Source: Oscillospiraceae bacterium
GTDB lineage: Bacteria > Bacillota > Clostridia > Oscillospirales > CAG-272
Assembly: GCA_015064285.1 (NCBI GenBank)
Contig: SVSN01000005.1
Span: 46,780-85,615 of the forward strand
Direction of reading: 5' to 3'
Length of the DNA: 38,836 nt
Each line of letters begins with the position of its first letter. Position 1 is the stretch's first letter. The position numbers and the translations under genes are program-made. Positions 8,896 to 17,806 of the stretch are shown here, piece by piece. Below the pieces are notes generated by a model, which was not told the DNA's origin, searched no databases, and saw only the letters and a list, made by a program, of their open reading frames with translations.

Positions 8896-10506
8896 ATGCA
8901 AAAGAATCGTATGTTGGGGACGCTTATCCCTGTTCTGCTGGCGGTTTTGGTGACAGGCATCGGGTATTATGTGACCCTGCCCCCCCTGAACCCCCATTCA
9001 TCCCAGTTCTGGACATTTTTCTTCTTTACGCTGGCAGTCATCGGCGGCGCCGGTCTGCTGATCTCTCTTGCCCACCGGAAGATTGTTGTGGTAAACCAGC
9101 ACATGAAGCTGCCCGTGTTCATCAAGGTTCTGCTTGTGATCGCCGGGATCGCGCTGGCGCTGCTGCTGATCTTTTCGATCGCTTCTTCTCAGCTGCTGCG
9201 TGCAGGCACCTACAGCTCCCTGATCACCGTAGAGCAGGGGGATTTTGCGGAAGATGTACCTCAGTCCGAATATGTCACCGATATTGCCCTGATGGACTCT
9301 GACTCCGCCCGGATCATCGGCGCCCGTACACTGGGTACCCTGTCGGATCTGGTGTCCCAGTATAATGTTTCCGACACCTATACCCAGATCGCCATGGAAG
9401 GAGTGCCCTTCAAGGTATCTCCTCTGGAACACGCTTCCTTCTTCAAATGGCTGCAGAACGGTTCCAAAGGGATTCCCGGGTATGTCAAGGTGGATCCTGT
9501 TGCCTTTGATGCGGAATTTGTCCGTCTGGAACAGTATATCACCATTTCCCCCTCCTGTTATCTGGGGGACGATCTGATGCGCGCCCTCCGTTTTGCCGCC
9601 CCCACCGCCATCTGGGGATCTGTCTATTTTGAAGTGGACGATCAGGGAAACCCCTTCTGGATTGCTTCCGTGCTGGAGCCCCAGGCAGGCTGGTTCGGCG
9701 CATATGATGTAACCGAAGTGGTTGTCATGGACGCATGCACCGGCGAAGCGCAGACCTATGCCCTGGGAGAAGTACCGGCATGGGTGGACATTGTGTTTAC
9801 CGGTTATCTGATCTGCGAGAAGTATGACTGGTACGGCATGCTGGGCGGCGGATATCTCAACTCCATTTTCAGCCAGACGGGCTGCGTGGTGACCACCGAC
9901 GACTTCGGCTACAAGATCATCGGCGATGATGTGTATGTGTTCACCGGCGTAACCTCCGTTTCCAATGACGAAGCCAATATCGGCTTTATCCTGGTCAACA
10001 GCCGGACAGGGGAATACACCTACTATGCCGTGCCCGGTGCGGAAGAATACTCTGCCATGGCAGCCGCCGAAGGTTCCGTACAGCAGTACCGGTACGAGGC
10101 TTCTTTCCCCACGCTGATCAACGTGAATGGAGAAGCCACCTATATTATGGTGCTCAAGGACGCTTCCGGGATCGTGAAGATGTATTCCATGGTCAACGTG
10201 GAAAACTATAACCTGGTGGTGACATCCGAAACCCAGAACGATGTGTTCCAGAAGTATAAGGCAAGACTGAGCCAGTCCGGGGTGAATGTGGATTCCGACA
10301 GCCTGGAAAGCCGCACCATTACGGTGGAAGAGATTCTGTATATCCCCAATAACGGCACCACAACCGTATATATCCGCTCCACGGACGGTAAGGTATACAA
10401 AATCGCCTTTGACGAATCGCTGCTGCTGACCACGGCCGGCGACAGACTGACGGTATACTATACCATTGAGGAACCCATCACCCAGCTTGTGAAGTTTGAA
10501 CAGTAA
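8896..10506 (+). CDS. Three-TM membrane protein with large extracytoplasmic domain, function unknown
   Basis: I do not recognise a function. The 536-residue product has three hydrophobic segments near residues 6-27, 37-57 and 74-96, then about 440 mostly polar residues predicted to lie outside the cell. These are rich in beta-type sequence with repeated Tyr/Val/Thr strands. Similar Clostridial proteins are, as I recall, sometimes auto-annotated as CvpA-like, but no CvpA motif is evident to me. The ATG at 8896 is preceded by CCGGAGGA at 6-7 bases; an earlier in-frame ATG at 8860 overlaps the promoter and has no ribosome site. The gene is first in an operon with the RHH protein and yifB, 11 bases before the next start. 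Confidence 0.75.
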   Translation: MQKNRMLGTLIPVLLAVLVTGIGYYVTLPPLNPHSSQFWTFFFFTLAVIGGAGLLISLAHRKIVVVNQHMKLPVFIKVLLVIAGIALALLLIFSIASSQLLRAGTYSSLITVEQGDFAEDVPQSEYVTDIALMDSDSARIIGARTLGTLSDLVSQYNVSDTYTQIAMEGVPFKVSPLEHASFFKWLQNGSKGIPGYVKVDPVAFDAEFVRLEQYITISPSCYLGDDLMRALRFAAPTAIWGSVYFEVDDQGNPFWIASVLEPQAGWFGAYDVTEVVVMDACTGEAQTYALGEVPAWVDIVFTGYLICEKYDWYGMLGGGYLNSIFSQTGCVVTTDDFGYKIIGDDVYVFTGVTSVSNDEANIGFILVNSRTGEYTYYAVPGAEEYSAMAAAEGSVQQYRYEASFPTLINVNGEATYIMVLKDASGIVKMYSMVNVENYNLVVTSETQNDVFQKYKARLSQSGVNVDSDSLESRTITVEEILYIPNNGTTTVYIRSTDGKVYKIAFDESLLLTTAGDRLTVYYTIEEPITQLVKFEQ

Positions 10507-10517
10507 AGGAATTTGCT

Positions 10518-10724
10518 ATGGCACAGAAAAACAAAGCCTCGTTCACCGCGAAAATTGACGAAGATCTGCTGAAAAAGTTTTACGCGGTAGCCGCTGCGGA
10601 AGGGCGCAGTCCCAACAACCATTTTCTGCACCTGCTCCGGACCAATGTGGCCTATTACGAACGGATCCACGGAAAGATCGACACCGCCGGCATCGAACTG
10701 CCTGCCGAAGAAGAGAAAGAATAA
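10518..10724 (+). CDS. Small ribbon-helix-helix (Arc-like) DNA-binding protein
   Basis: The product has 68 residues. The segment SFTAKIDEDLLKKFYAVAAA (residues 8-27) fits the beta strand and first helix of an Arc/MetJ-type ribbon-helix-helix fold. GRSPNNHFLHLLRTNVAYYE supplies the turn and second helix. The tail is acidic (EEEKE). Such proteins bind DNA as dimers, often as repressors or antitoxins. No toxin gene lies beside it; its neighbours are a membrane protein and yifB, so autoregulation of this operon is the simplest guess. AAAGGA lies 7 bases before the ATG. The fold call is from pattern only. Confidence 0.7.
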   Translation: MAQKNKASFTAKIDEDLLKKFYAVAAAEGRSPNNHFLHLLRTNVAYYERIHGKIDTAGIELPAEEEKE

Positions 10725-10735
10725 GAGGACGCTGT

Positions 10736-12331
10736 ATGCTTGCCATCACATATGCCGCTGCCCTGTATGGGATCGACGGGTTTCCGGTCACGGTGGAATG
10801 TACGGCGAAACGGGGACTGGCTTCCTTTGAGATCGTCGGTCTGCCGGATGCCGCCGTCAGGGAATCGGAAAAACGGATATTCACAGGGACAGCCAACTGC
10901 GGTTTTCCCCTGCCGGATATGGAAGCCGTGATCAATCTGGCTCCCGCTGACCGGAAAAAGGAAGGCACCGCACTGGAAATGGCAATTCTGTGCGCTCTGT
11001 ACAGTGCCTGCGGAATCCTGGGGGAAGGGACAGATCTGTCTTCCATGTGCTTTATCGGGGAGATTTCCTTTTCCGGGGAGATCCGGCCTGTCCGGGGTGT
11101 GCTGGGGATGACACTGGCTGCCATTGCGGCGGGAAAAACACAGATTTTTGTACCGGAAGCCAATATCCGGGAAGCTTCTGTGGCGGAAACGCCGGGTGTG
11201 TCTATCTACGGTGTGCCGGATATTCCCACCCTGCTGGCCCATCTCAACGGCAGCGAAACCATGACGCCCAGTTATGCGGATCCGTTTGCCCAGGTACAGA
11301 CGCCGGTGTTTTCCGAGGATTTTTCCCAGGTAAAAGGACAGTTCCGTGCCAAACGGGCGCTGGAGGCTGCCGCTGCCGGGGGACATAATATCCTGCTGAT
11401 CGGCCCGCCCGGCTCCGGAAAATCCATGCTGGCAAAAAGACTGCCCACCATCCTGCCGCCCATGAGCCGGGATGAAGCGCTGGAATCCACCAAGATCCAC
11501 TCCTGTGCCGGTATGCTGACGGATGAGATACCCTATATCCGGAACCGGGTTTTCCGCTCGCCCCATCATTCCCTCAGTACAGCCGCGCTGGTTGGCGGGG
11601 GCAGAATTCCTTCGCCGGGAGAGATTTCTCTGGCCCATAACGGTGTGCTGTTTCTGGATGAATTCCCGGAATTCCGGAAGGACGCCATGGAAGCACTCCG
11701 GCAGCCCCTGGAAGACCGGCAGGTAACCATCACCAGAGCCGCCGGACGGGTGACATATCCTTCCACTTTTATCATGGTGTGCGCCATGAATCCCTGTCCC
11801 TGCGGATATTTCGGCAGCCGGAGCGAAACCCACCCCTGTACCTGCACGAAAAAGGCGATCCACGGATATCTGGAAAAGATCAGCGGCCCCATGCTGGACC
11901 GGATCGATATCCAGATCGAAGTGCCGGCCCTGAGTTTTGCGGAGCTTTCGGAAACCAGACCGGGCGAGCCTTCTGTGGAGATCCGCCAGAGAGTGACCGC
12001 CGCCAGACAGCTGTCCCGCCGCAGATTCCGGGAAGCCGGGTTCGAACATGCCGACAGCCTGTGCAACGGGATTATGGAAACGGAAGCGCTGCGGACCTTC
12101 TGTGCCCTGGACGAATCCTGCACAAAAGTAATGGAAGATGTATTCCAGAAAATGCAGCTCTCCGGCAGAGCCTATGACCGGATCCTGCGTGTGGCCCGGA
12201 CCCTGGCAGATCTGGAAGCCGTAAACAGCGGTTCGGAAGAATCGGACGGCATACTGGGCGGCCCCATACGGAAGCATCATCTGCTGGAAGCGGTACAGAT
12301 GCGTACCCTGGACCGGAAATATTTCGGTTGA
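10736..12331 (+). CDS. comM: YifB/ComM family Mg-chelatase-like AAA+ ATPase
   Basis: The 531-residue length is typical. The N-terminal Lon-protease-like fold domain carries the family hallmark FEIVGLPDAAVRES (residues 31-44). The AAA+ core has Walker A GPPGSGKS (223-230), Walker B GVLFLDEFPEF (about 303-313) and the characteristic NPCPCGYFG cysteine motif. A helical C-terminal domain with SGRAYDRILRVARTIAD-like sequence closes it. In Gram-negative bacteria ComM is a hexameric helicase that promotes branch migration during natural transformation; the role in Clostridia is less certain. It starts 11 bases after the RHH gene and ends in front of a strong terminator. The symbol is given by family resemblance. 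Confidence 0.93.
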   Translation: MLAITYAAALYGIDGFPVTVECTAKRGLASFEIVGLPDAAVRESEKRIFTGTANCGFPLPDMEAVINLAPADRKKEGTALEMAILCALYSACGILGEGTDLSSMCFIGEISFSGEIRPVRGVLGMTLAAIAAGKTQIFVPEANIREASVAETPGVSIYGVPDIPTLLAHLNGSETMTPSYADPFAQVQTPVFSEDFSQVKGQFRAKRALEAAAAGGHNILLIGPPGSGKSMLAKRLPTILPPMSRDEALESTKIHSCAGMLTDEIPYIRNRVFRSPHHSLSTAALVGGGRIPSPGEISLAHNGVLFLDEFPEFRKDAMEALRQPLEDRQVTITRAAGRVTYPSTFIMVCAMNPCPCGYFGSRSETHPCTCTKKAIHGYLEKISGPMLDRIDIQIEVPALSFAELSETRPGEPSVEIRQRVTAARQLSRRRFREAGFEHADSLCNGIMETEALRTFCALDESCTKVMEDVFQKMQLSGRAYDRILRVARTLADLEAVNSGSEESDGILGGPIRKHHLLEAVQMRTLDRKYFG

Positions 12332-12347
12332 CCTCATACAGACAAAA

Positions 12348-12390
12348 ATATCCCCCGGTACGGAGAAATCCGTTGTCCGGGGGTATATTT
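12348..12390. terminator. Bidirectional terminator between yifB and the GH20 gene
   Basis: CCCCCGG (12352-12358) pairs with CCGGGGG (12377-12383), enclosing a second stem ACGGA-GAAA-TCCGT (12360-12373) with a GAAA tetraloop. A/T-rich flanks on both sides let it serve both convergent transcripts. Confidence 0.8.
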
Positions 12391-12411
12391 ATGCTTGTTT
12401 TCCGCCGGGGA

Positions 12412-14850
12412 TTACTTCACCAGTTCCACACAGTCCAGGCCGCAGAACACCAGTCCGGCGGCGGAGGTTTCTTCCTCACGGCAGACAACTTCGGAAATTT
12501 CCTTTTCCGGGTGGGGGTTGACCCATTCCAGCGCCATCAGCGTTACAGGCTCACCGTCTTCCGTATGGGTCTGCAGGATGGGGTCGGCAAACCATGTGCC
12601 CACATACCCCATGTGCCGGTAATACTGTTCGGGCAGCGGATCTCCGAAACGGTATTTCCAGCAGCGTACGTTTCCGTCGTATTCTACGGCAATCTCTTCC
12701 GTGGTGCCGTCTGCATACCGGACTTCATAGGTACCTACACGGGTCAACGGTTCCCAGACGATCCGTTTTTCACGGTACAGGGTGGTGTGGATAAAGCGCA
12801 GGGCATCTGTGGTTTCCCGGATGGGTATGACAACAGGTTCCCGCAGCAGACAGGGAGTCCGGTCGATTTGGGCGCAGGCTTCTATGAGGGCATGAGGCAC
12901 CCCTCCGGCGGTGACCGGCGTGCTTCTGGCCCAGTATCCCCGATGGAAGCCGTTCAGTCCTCTGATATTGTCACGGATTGTCATGATCCGGGGGTAGAGG
13001 ATCTTTGCATATACTTCGCGGCAGTCTTCACGGTAGGTGTCCGACCAGAGCATTTCTCCTGTGTACATCAGATCGTACAGCTTGCCCTTTTTCGCCAGTG
13101 TGTATTCGTCGATCCGGCACCAGGTGGATACCTGACCGCCGATCATCCGCTCTTTTTTAGCCCGGCTTTCATACCGGGGATAGTGGCTGGAATACAGATT
13201 GCCCATCACCACATCGTAACCGTAGGGCAGCAGATGGTCTTCCATGTCCAGATCGAAGTGGAAATACCAGATGAAGTCCAGCAGTACAATGTCCCGGGGC
13301 AGCCGTTCGATGGCAGGCCAGGTTTTATACCTTTCCGTGGGCTGCATCATGTCCGCCCAGATCATCATCCGCAGTCCCTTTTTGGCCAGATAATCGTGCA
13401 TGGCTGTCACGTGCATTTCGTACAGCACATCGTGGGGGACATCCTTGCACTTGGGACAGAGACCCACCTGATAGATTTCATCATGCCCCATGTGGACAAA
13501 ACGGGGAGGCTTCACTATATCCACGATTTCATCGATCAGATCGTAGATGATCTCGTAGCTTTTCGGGTTCTGGGGACAGTAGGAATGGTGGTAGTAGGTG
13601 CTCGGCGGCTGGTCGGTGTTCCGGGTGTCCATCTGCCGTTCGGTGACGGATTCATCGGTTTCCGCAATATCCGGGTGGGCATAGGTGATGTACTGCACAT
13701 GTCCGAAGGACTGCACTTCCGGGATCAGCTCGAAGCCCAGCTCTCTGGCGTATTCGCAGAACTCCCGTACTTCATCCTTTTCCAGCAGTTTGCCGCCGCT
13801 GTTCATGGAACCGTGAGGGAATTCGGGAATTTCTCCCGCCATGGATTTCCGGTTGCCTTCCAGCCATGCTTCGCTGATTTCCGGGTGGGAGTCAAACCGC
13901 ATGCCGCCGGCAAATTCCATGATCAGCTGGTTGTAGTGGTAGGGGATCAGAATGGTTTTCAGCAGTTTTTTCAGGAAGGGGATCTCTTCTCTCGGCGGCA
14001 GACCGAAGTGGAATCCCCGCATTTCCTTGTAGGGACGGTCTTCGATGCAGCAGCAGGGCACCCCGTCTGCAGTGGTCATTTCCAGCAGCCGTTCCACGCC
14101 GTACAGCAGCCCCAGTCTGTTGGATGCTTCCAGAGAGACGCCGTTTTCCGTAACCTTCAGCCGGTATCCGTCCGGAACGATTGTATCGGTATGGCTGATC
14201 CATACGGTTGTGGTGTTCAGATCCGGCACGGCAGGGGCAGGTACAGTCCGGCGCCAGGAGGCAGGAATGGTGTGGAACGCTTTGACTTCTTCCAGCCGTT
14301 CCTTGTAATAGGAAAGGGCAAATATGCTGTCCGGATGTCCGTCGTCTGCTGCGGGATCCAGTGCTTCCAGGGGCAGCTTGCCTTCTGTCCACTGTACGGC
14401 GGCAGGAGTGGGATACAGCACGGGTTCGTCAAATACCGCGCCGATCACTTCCGGTTCCTGCATTTCCAGATTGACCATGCCGGGGGTCATACGGACGATA
14501 AAGGTGTCCGAGACAGCCCCCACCGGAATTTCCACGGTTTTGCCGAAGTAACCGCCTTCCTTCGCACGATAGATCCCCACCGCTTTTTCTCCGTTTTCCA
14601 CAGGAATCAAAATCCGGGCGCAGGACAGGGCGGATGCACCTGCCAGTTCCAGCCGGATGGTGGATGCAAACACTTCCTTTTCAAAAGCGATCCGCAGATC
14701 CACACCGGTACCCATGGTTGCAGTCCAGTTCCAGCGGAAATTGCCGTTGGTCAGCTTTTCCGGCGGGAAGGAAATACGGCTTCCGGCACGCCAGGCGGTC
14801 GTTTCCCACGGCAGACCGGAGGAGGGTGTGTTCAGATGTCCCAGTTTCAT
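12412..14850 (-). CDS. GH20-family beta-N-acetylhexosaminidase-like enzyme
   Basis: This is a predicted cytoplasmic glycoside hydrolase of 812 residues without a signal peptide. The N-terminal about 270 residues look like beta-rich accessory domains. A (beta/alpha)8 catalytic domain follows, with MRGFHF (277-282) and the GH20 hallmark H-M-G-H-D-E, placing the catalytic pair at Asp457-Glu458. A C-terminal beta domain of about 200 residues ends it. GH20 enzymes use the substrate acetamido group in catalysis and remove terminal GlcNAc, GalNAc or related sugars. The ATG at 14850 is preceded by GAGGTGA seven bases upstream; the frame remains open upstream into the MATE gene but has no other good start. 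It probably shares a transcript with the MATE gene 73 bases before it. Exact substrate is unknown. Confidence 0.85.
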   Translation of the reverse strand: MKLGHLNTPSSGLPWETTAWRAGSRISFPPEKLTNGNFRWNWTATMGTGVDLRIAFEKEVFASTIRLELAGASALSCARILIPVENGEKAVGIYRAKEGGYFGKTVEIPVGAVSDTFIVRMTPGMVNLEMQEPEVIGAVFDEPVLYPTPAAVQWTEGKLPLEALDPAADDGHPDSIFALSYYKERLEEVKAFHTIPASWRRTVPAPAVPDLNTTTVWISHTDTIVPDGYRLKVTENGVSLEASNRLGLLYGVERLLEMTTADGVPCCCIEDRPYKEMRGFHFGLPPREEIPFLKKLLKTILIPYHYNQLIMEFAGGMRFDSHPEISEAWLEGNRKSMAGEIPEFPHGSMNSGGKLLEKDEVREFCEYARELGFELIPEVQSFGHVQYITYAHPDIAETDESVTERQMDTRNTDQPPSTYYHHSYCPQNPKSYEIIYDLIDEIVDIVKPPRFVHMGHDEIYQVGLCPKCKDVPHDVLYEMHVTAMHDYLAKKGLRMMIWADMMQPTERYKTWPAIERLPRDIVLLDFIWYFHFDLDMEDHLLPYGYDVVMGNLYSSHYPRYESRAKKERMIGGQVSTWCRIDEYTLAKKGKLYDLMYTGEMLWSDTYREDCREVYAKILYPRIMTIRDNIRGLNGFHRGYWARSTPVTAGGVPHALIEACAQIDRTPCLLREPVVIPIRETTDALRFIHTTLYREKRIVWEPLTRVGTYEVRYADGTTEEIAVEYDGNVRCWKYRFGDPLPEQYYRHMGYVGTWFADPILQTHTEDGEPVTLMALEWVNPHPEKEISEVVCREEETSAAGLVFCGLDCVELVK

Positions 14851-14923
14851 AATAATCACCTCGTATCTGGAAAATATGGAAAATGCAGGCAGCCCCGGAA
14901 ACGGAAATACCTGCATATATTGT

Positions 14924-16300
14924 TTACTGTTTGATGGCTTTGGTTTTCCACTTGCCTCCCGCATAGAAAATCGCAGTCAGCAGCGCACCGATGAGCCAGG
15001 AACAGAGCAGGGAGATCTGGATACAGATGCTCTGTCCGTGGGGCAGTTCCGGCGTGGTGGTCAGCCAGGAGATGCCGTAAGCGATGGGCACACGGATGGC
15101 TACAGTGGTGATCAGGGAGATCCACATGGGCGTCATGGTGTCCCCGGCACCGCGCATGATCCCGGAAAGACTCTGGGTCACGGCAACGGCGATATATCCC
15201 ACAGCCAGAATGGTCATAAGCCGGTAGCTCAGAGCCACAAGCTCCGCTGTTTCTGTGAAGATCCCCATCAGCCCTTTGCCGAACAGAAGGATGATCAGCG
15301 TGATTGCCGTGGAAGTACCCACCGCCATCAGCGTACCCTGTCTGGCACCCTTGGTAACACGGTCGTAAAGCCCTGCGCCCACATTCTGTCCCGCGTAGGT
15401 GGTCAGCGCCGTGCCGAAGGAGAAATTGGGCATCATGGCAAAGCCGTCCACGCGCATGACCACAACGTTGGCGGCAATAAACTGTTCACCGAACTGGTTG
15501 GTCAGAGACTGTACGATGATCATGGCGGAGGAGAAAATTGCCTGGGTCAGACCGGAAGGCAGACCGAGACGAACCAGCGTCTTCACATACTGTGCCCGGG
15601 GACGGAGATACTTCAGACGGAAATCAAAGAACTGCTGCATGCGGGACAGCTTGATCAGACAGAGAATAGAGGAAACAACCTGGGCGATAACGGTTGCCAG
15701 AGCCACACCGGCAACCCCCAGTCCCAGACCGGCGACAAAGTAAACGTCCAGGACAATATTGATAACGGTAGCCACCAGAAGATATACAAGTGCGGAAATG
15801 GAGTCGCCCATACCCCGGATGACCCCGCTGAGGATGTTGTAGTATCCCAGCCCCGCAATGCCCACCAGAGAAATGGTCAGATAATTGGTACACCAGTCCA
15901 GAATGGAGGGGGGCGTGTTCAGCATTACAAGAACCGGACGGATCAGCGGCGTGGCCACCAGAATCAGAAACAGACAGCATATGGCAGTGACCGTGATGCA
16001 GTTGCCGATGGTCTGGGACAGGCTTTCCCGGTTCCTTGCCCCGAAATACTGGGACACCATGATACTGGCCCCGGCGGAGATGCCGATGAACAGCACCAGC
16101 AGCATATTGATGATGGGTCCGGCACTGCCTACAGCGGACAGAGCAAGGTCTCCCACATATTTCCCGACAACAATGGTGTCTACCGTGTTGTACAGCTGCT
16201 GAGCGATATTCCCGATCAGCATGGGGAATGTGAACTGGAGAATACTTTTCCAGGGGGTGCCGACGGTCATGTCTGTGGGGGCAAATATACTTCTGGGCAC
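14924..16300 (-). CDS. MATE family multidrug/metabolite exporter
   Basis: This 458-residue membrane protein has about 12 hydrophobic helices in two similar halves, the first opening with FTFPMLIGNIAQQLYNTVDTIVVG. It contains the MATE-typical DTIVVGKYVG and GAGASIMVSQYFGA-like stretches. It is expected to be a Na+ or H+ coupled antiporter in the cytoplasmic membrane. The preferred start is GTG at 16300, with AGGAGA seven bases upstream. A longer TTG start at 16318 would put that ribosome site inside the gene. It has its own promoter and is followed by the GH20 gene, which may be only a transcriptional link. Substrate cannot be inferred. Confidence 0.92.
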   Translation of the reverse strand: MPRSIFAPTDMTVGTPWKSILQFTFPMLIGNIAQQLYNTVDTIVVGKYVGDLALSAVGSAGPIINMLLVLFIGISAGASIMVSQYFGARNRESLSQTIGNCITVTAICCLFLILVATPLIRPVLVMLNTPPSILDWCTNYLTISLVGIAGLGYYNILSGVIRGMGDSISALVYLLVATVINIVLDVYFVAGLGLGVAGVALATVIAQVVSSILCLIKLSRMQQFFDFRLKYLRPRAQYVKTLVRLGLPSGLTQAIFSSAMIIVQSLTNQFGEQFIAANVVVMRVDGFAMMPNFSFGTALTTYAGQNVGAGLYDRVTKGARQGTLMAVGTSTAITLIILLFGKGLMGIFTETAELVALSYRLMTILAVGYIAVAVTQSLSGIMRGAGDTMTPMWISLITTVAIRVPIAYGISWLTTTPELPHGQSICIQISLLCSWLIGALLTAIFYAGGKWKTKAIKQ

Positions 16301-16341
16301 GGTGTTGTCTCCTAACAATATGACAGATTTTTACATACAGC

Positions 16342-16370
16342 AGTATAACACAATCAGAAACCGATTGCAA
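16342..16370 (-). promoter_or_regulatory. Sigma-A promoter of the MATE-GH20 operon
   Basis: On the minus strand TTGCAA (16370-16365), 17 bases, TATACT (16347-16342). The leader to the GTG start is about 35 bases. Confidence 0.8.
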
Positions 16371-16456
16371 GAGGCGTGTATTTTTTCACCGGACTGAATT
16401 TCACATTTTTTTGCAGAATTCACAAAATATTGCTTTTTTCCGTCCGGCCTGTGCTA

Positions 16457-16462
16457 TATAAT
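16457..16462 (+). promoter_or_regulatory. Probable -10 element for the GH39-like gene
   Basis: TATAAT lies 61 bases before the ATG. No good -35 is seen at 16-18 bases (a TTGCTT is 21 bases away), so this promoter may need an activator. The 6-bp inverted halves AAACCG (16464-16469) and CGGTTT (16503-16508) flank the leader. Confidence 0.45.
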
Positions 16463-16522
16463 GAAACCGGAAGCTGCGGAAATTCTGTTTTCTGTGGAAA
16501 AACGGTTTGCAAAGGAGCATTT

Positions 16523-17806
16523 ATGGCACGGATACATATTGACTTTACAGAAAAAACAGGAAGCATCAAACCCATGCATGCGGTCAACAACGGTGTAGTA
16601 CTCGGCAGACAGAACAATTCCGAAACCTACAGGGCTGCCGGATTTCCCTATGCCCGGAACCATGACGCTTCTTACTGCGAAGAATACGGTGTGGAGCATT
16701 GTGTGGATATTACCGCCATCTTCCGGGATTTTGATGCCAATCCGTACCACCCGGATTCCTATGACTTTGCGGTGACGGATGCCTATCTGAAAGGTACCGT
16801 GGATGTGGGAACGAAGATTTTTTACCGTCTCGGCCAGCGGATCGAGCATACAGTGAAAAAATACAACATCTATCCCCCGAAGGATTTCGGAAAATGGGCG
16901 GTGATCTGCGAACATATCATCAGACACTATACCGAAGGTTGGGCGGACGGCTTCCACTGGGATATGCCATACTGGGAGATCTGGAACGAACCGGATGTGC
17001 AGCCCCAGTGCTGGGTAGGCTCCACGGCGGAATTCTGCGATTTCTTCTGCACTGTGTTTGCCCATCTGAAAAGCTGTTTTCCTCATCTGAAAATCGGCGG
17101 TCCGGCGCTGGGCGGTTCCTACAGCTTCTGGATGATGGACTACCTGCTGGCGATCCTGCAAAAGAGAAATCTGAAACTGGACTTCTTCTCCTGGCATCTG
17201 TACACCACCGATCCCCACAAGCTGACAGCGGACGCCGCGGAATTCCGCAGACGGCTGGATGCAGCAGGGCAGGCGCAGGCAGAGAGTATCCTGAACGAAT
17301 GGAACTATTGCGAGAGCTTTGACGGGGACGCCTTCACCCGCACGGTGGAGACCATCATCGGCATGAAAGGCGCTGCTTTTGACGCCGCATTCCTGTGTGA
17401 GGGACAGAAATCCTCTGTGGATATGCTGATGTATTACGATGCCCGGCCCTCCATCTTCAACGGGATCTTTGACTTTTACACCCTCCGTCCCATCAAAGGA
17501 TACTATGTTTTTGCCGGATGGAATGAACTGTATGCCCTGGGTACGGAAGTACTGACGGAAACGGACGATCCGGAACTGTATGCGGCGGCAGCCACGGACG
17601 GGAAAACCGACAGCGCCATGGTTGTGTACTTCACCAATGATCCGGCGGCAGAACCCAAAGCAGTACAGATTGACGCGGAAGGGCTGTTTGATGTGCATAT
17701 CCTGTCGGAAAGCGCAGACGACAGACGGACAGACACCCTTCTTTTCCCACAGACGATGACCATCGAACCCAATACGGTTCTGCGGCTGCGGAAGACTGAG
17801 ATATGA
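16523..17806 (+). CDS. GH39-like clan GH-A glycoside hydrolase
   Basis: This 427-residue cytoplasmic enzyme has no signal peptide. The (beta/alpha)8 fold is indicated by WEIWNEP with the acid/base Glu156 and by SILNEWNY with the likely nucleophile Glu259. This is the retaining pair of clan GH-A families such as GH39 (beta-xylosidase or alpha-iduronidase). A short C-terminal beta-rich domain follows residue about 340. ATG at 16523 has AAAGGAG six bases upstream; the open frame before it lacks another ribosome site. Its stop overlaps the next ATG (ATGA), so it is co-translated with the EEP-family gene. Substrate is not resolved; beta-xylosides are one possibility. Confidence 0.8.
   Translation: MARIHIDFTEKTGSIKPMHAVNNGVVLGRQNNSETYRAAGFPYARNHDASYCEEYGVEHCVDITAIFRDFDANPYHPDSYDFAVTDAYLKGTVDVGTKIFYRLGQRIEHTVKKYNIYPPKDFGKWAVICEHIIRHYTEGWADGFHWDMPYWEIWNEPDVQPQCWVGSTAEFCDFFCTVFAHLKSCFPHLKIGGPALGGSYSFWMMDYLLAILQKRNLKLDFFSWHLYTTDPHKLTADAAEFRRRLDAAGQAQAESILNEWNYCESFDGDAFTRTVETIIGMKGAAFDAAFLCEGQKSSVDMLMYYDARPSIFNGIFDFYTLRPIKGYYVFAGWNELYALGTEVLTETDDPELYAAAATDGKTDSAMVVYFTNDPAAEPKAVQIDAEGLFDVHILSESADDRRTDTLLFPQTMTIEPNTVLRLRKTEI

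Noticed and set aside
12328-14934. An 868-codon open frame opposite the GH20 gene
   Set aside because: It is antisense to a clear GH20 enzyme, crosses the terminator at 12348 and lacks any family motif.
16495-16511. CcpA (cre)-like site before the GH39-like gene
   Set aside because: TGGAAAAACGGTTTGCA has the right look but fits the 14-base cre consensus at only some positions and has a spacing error.
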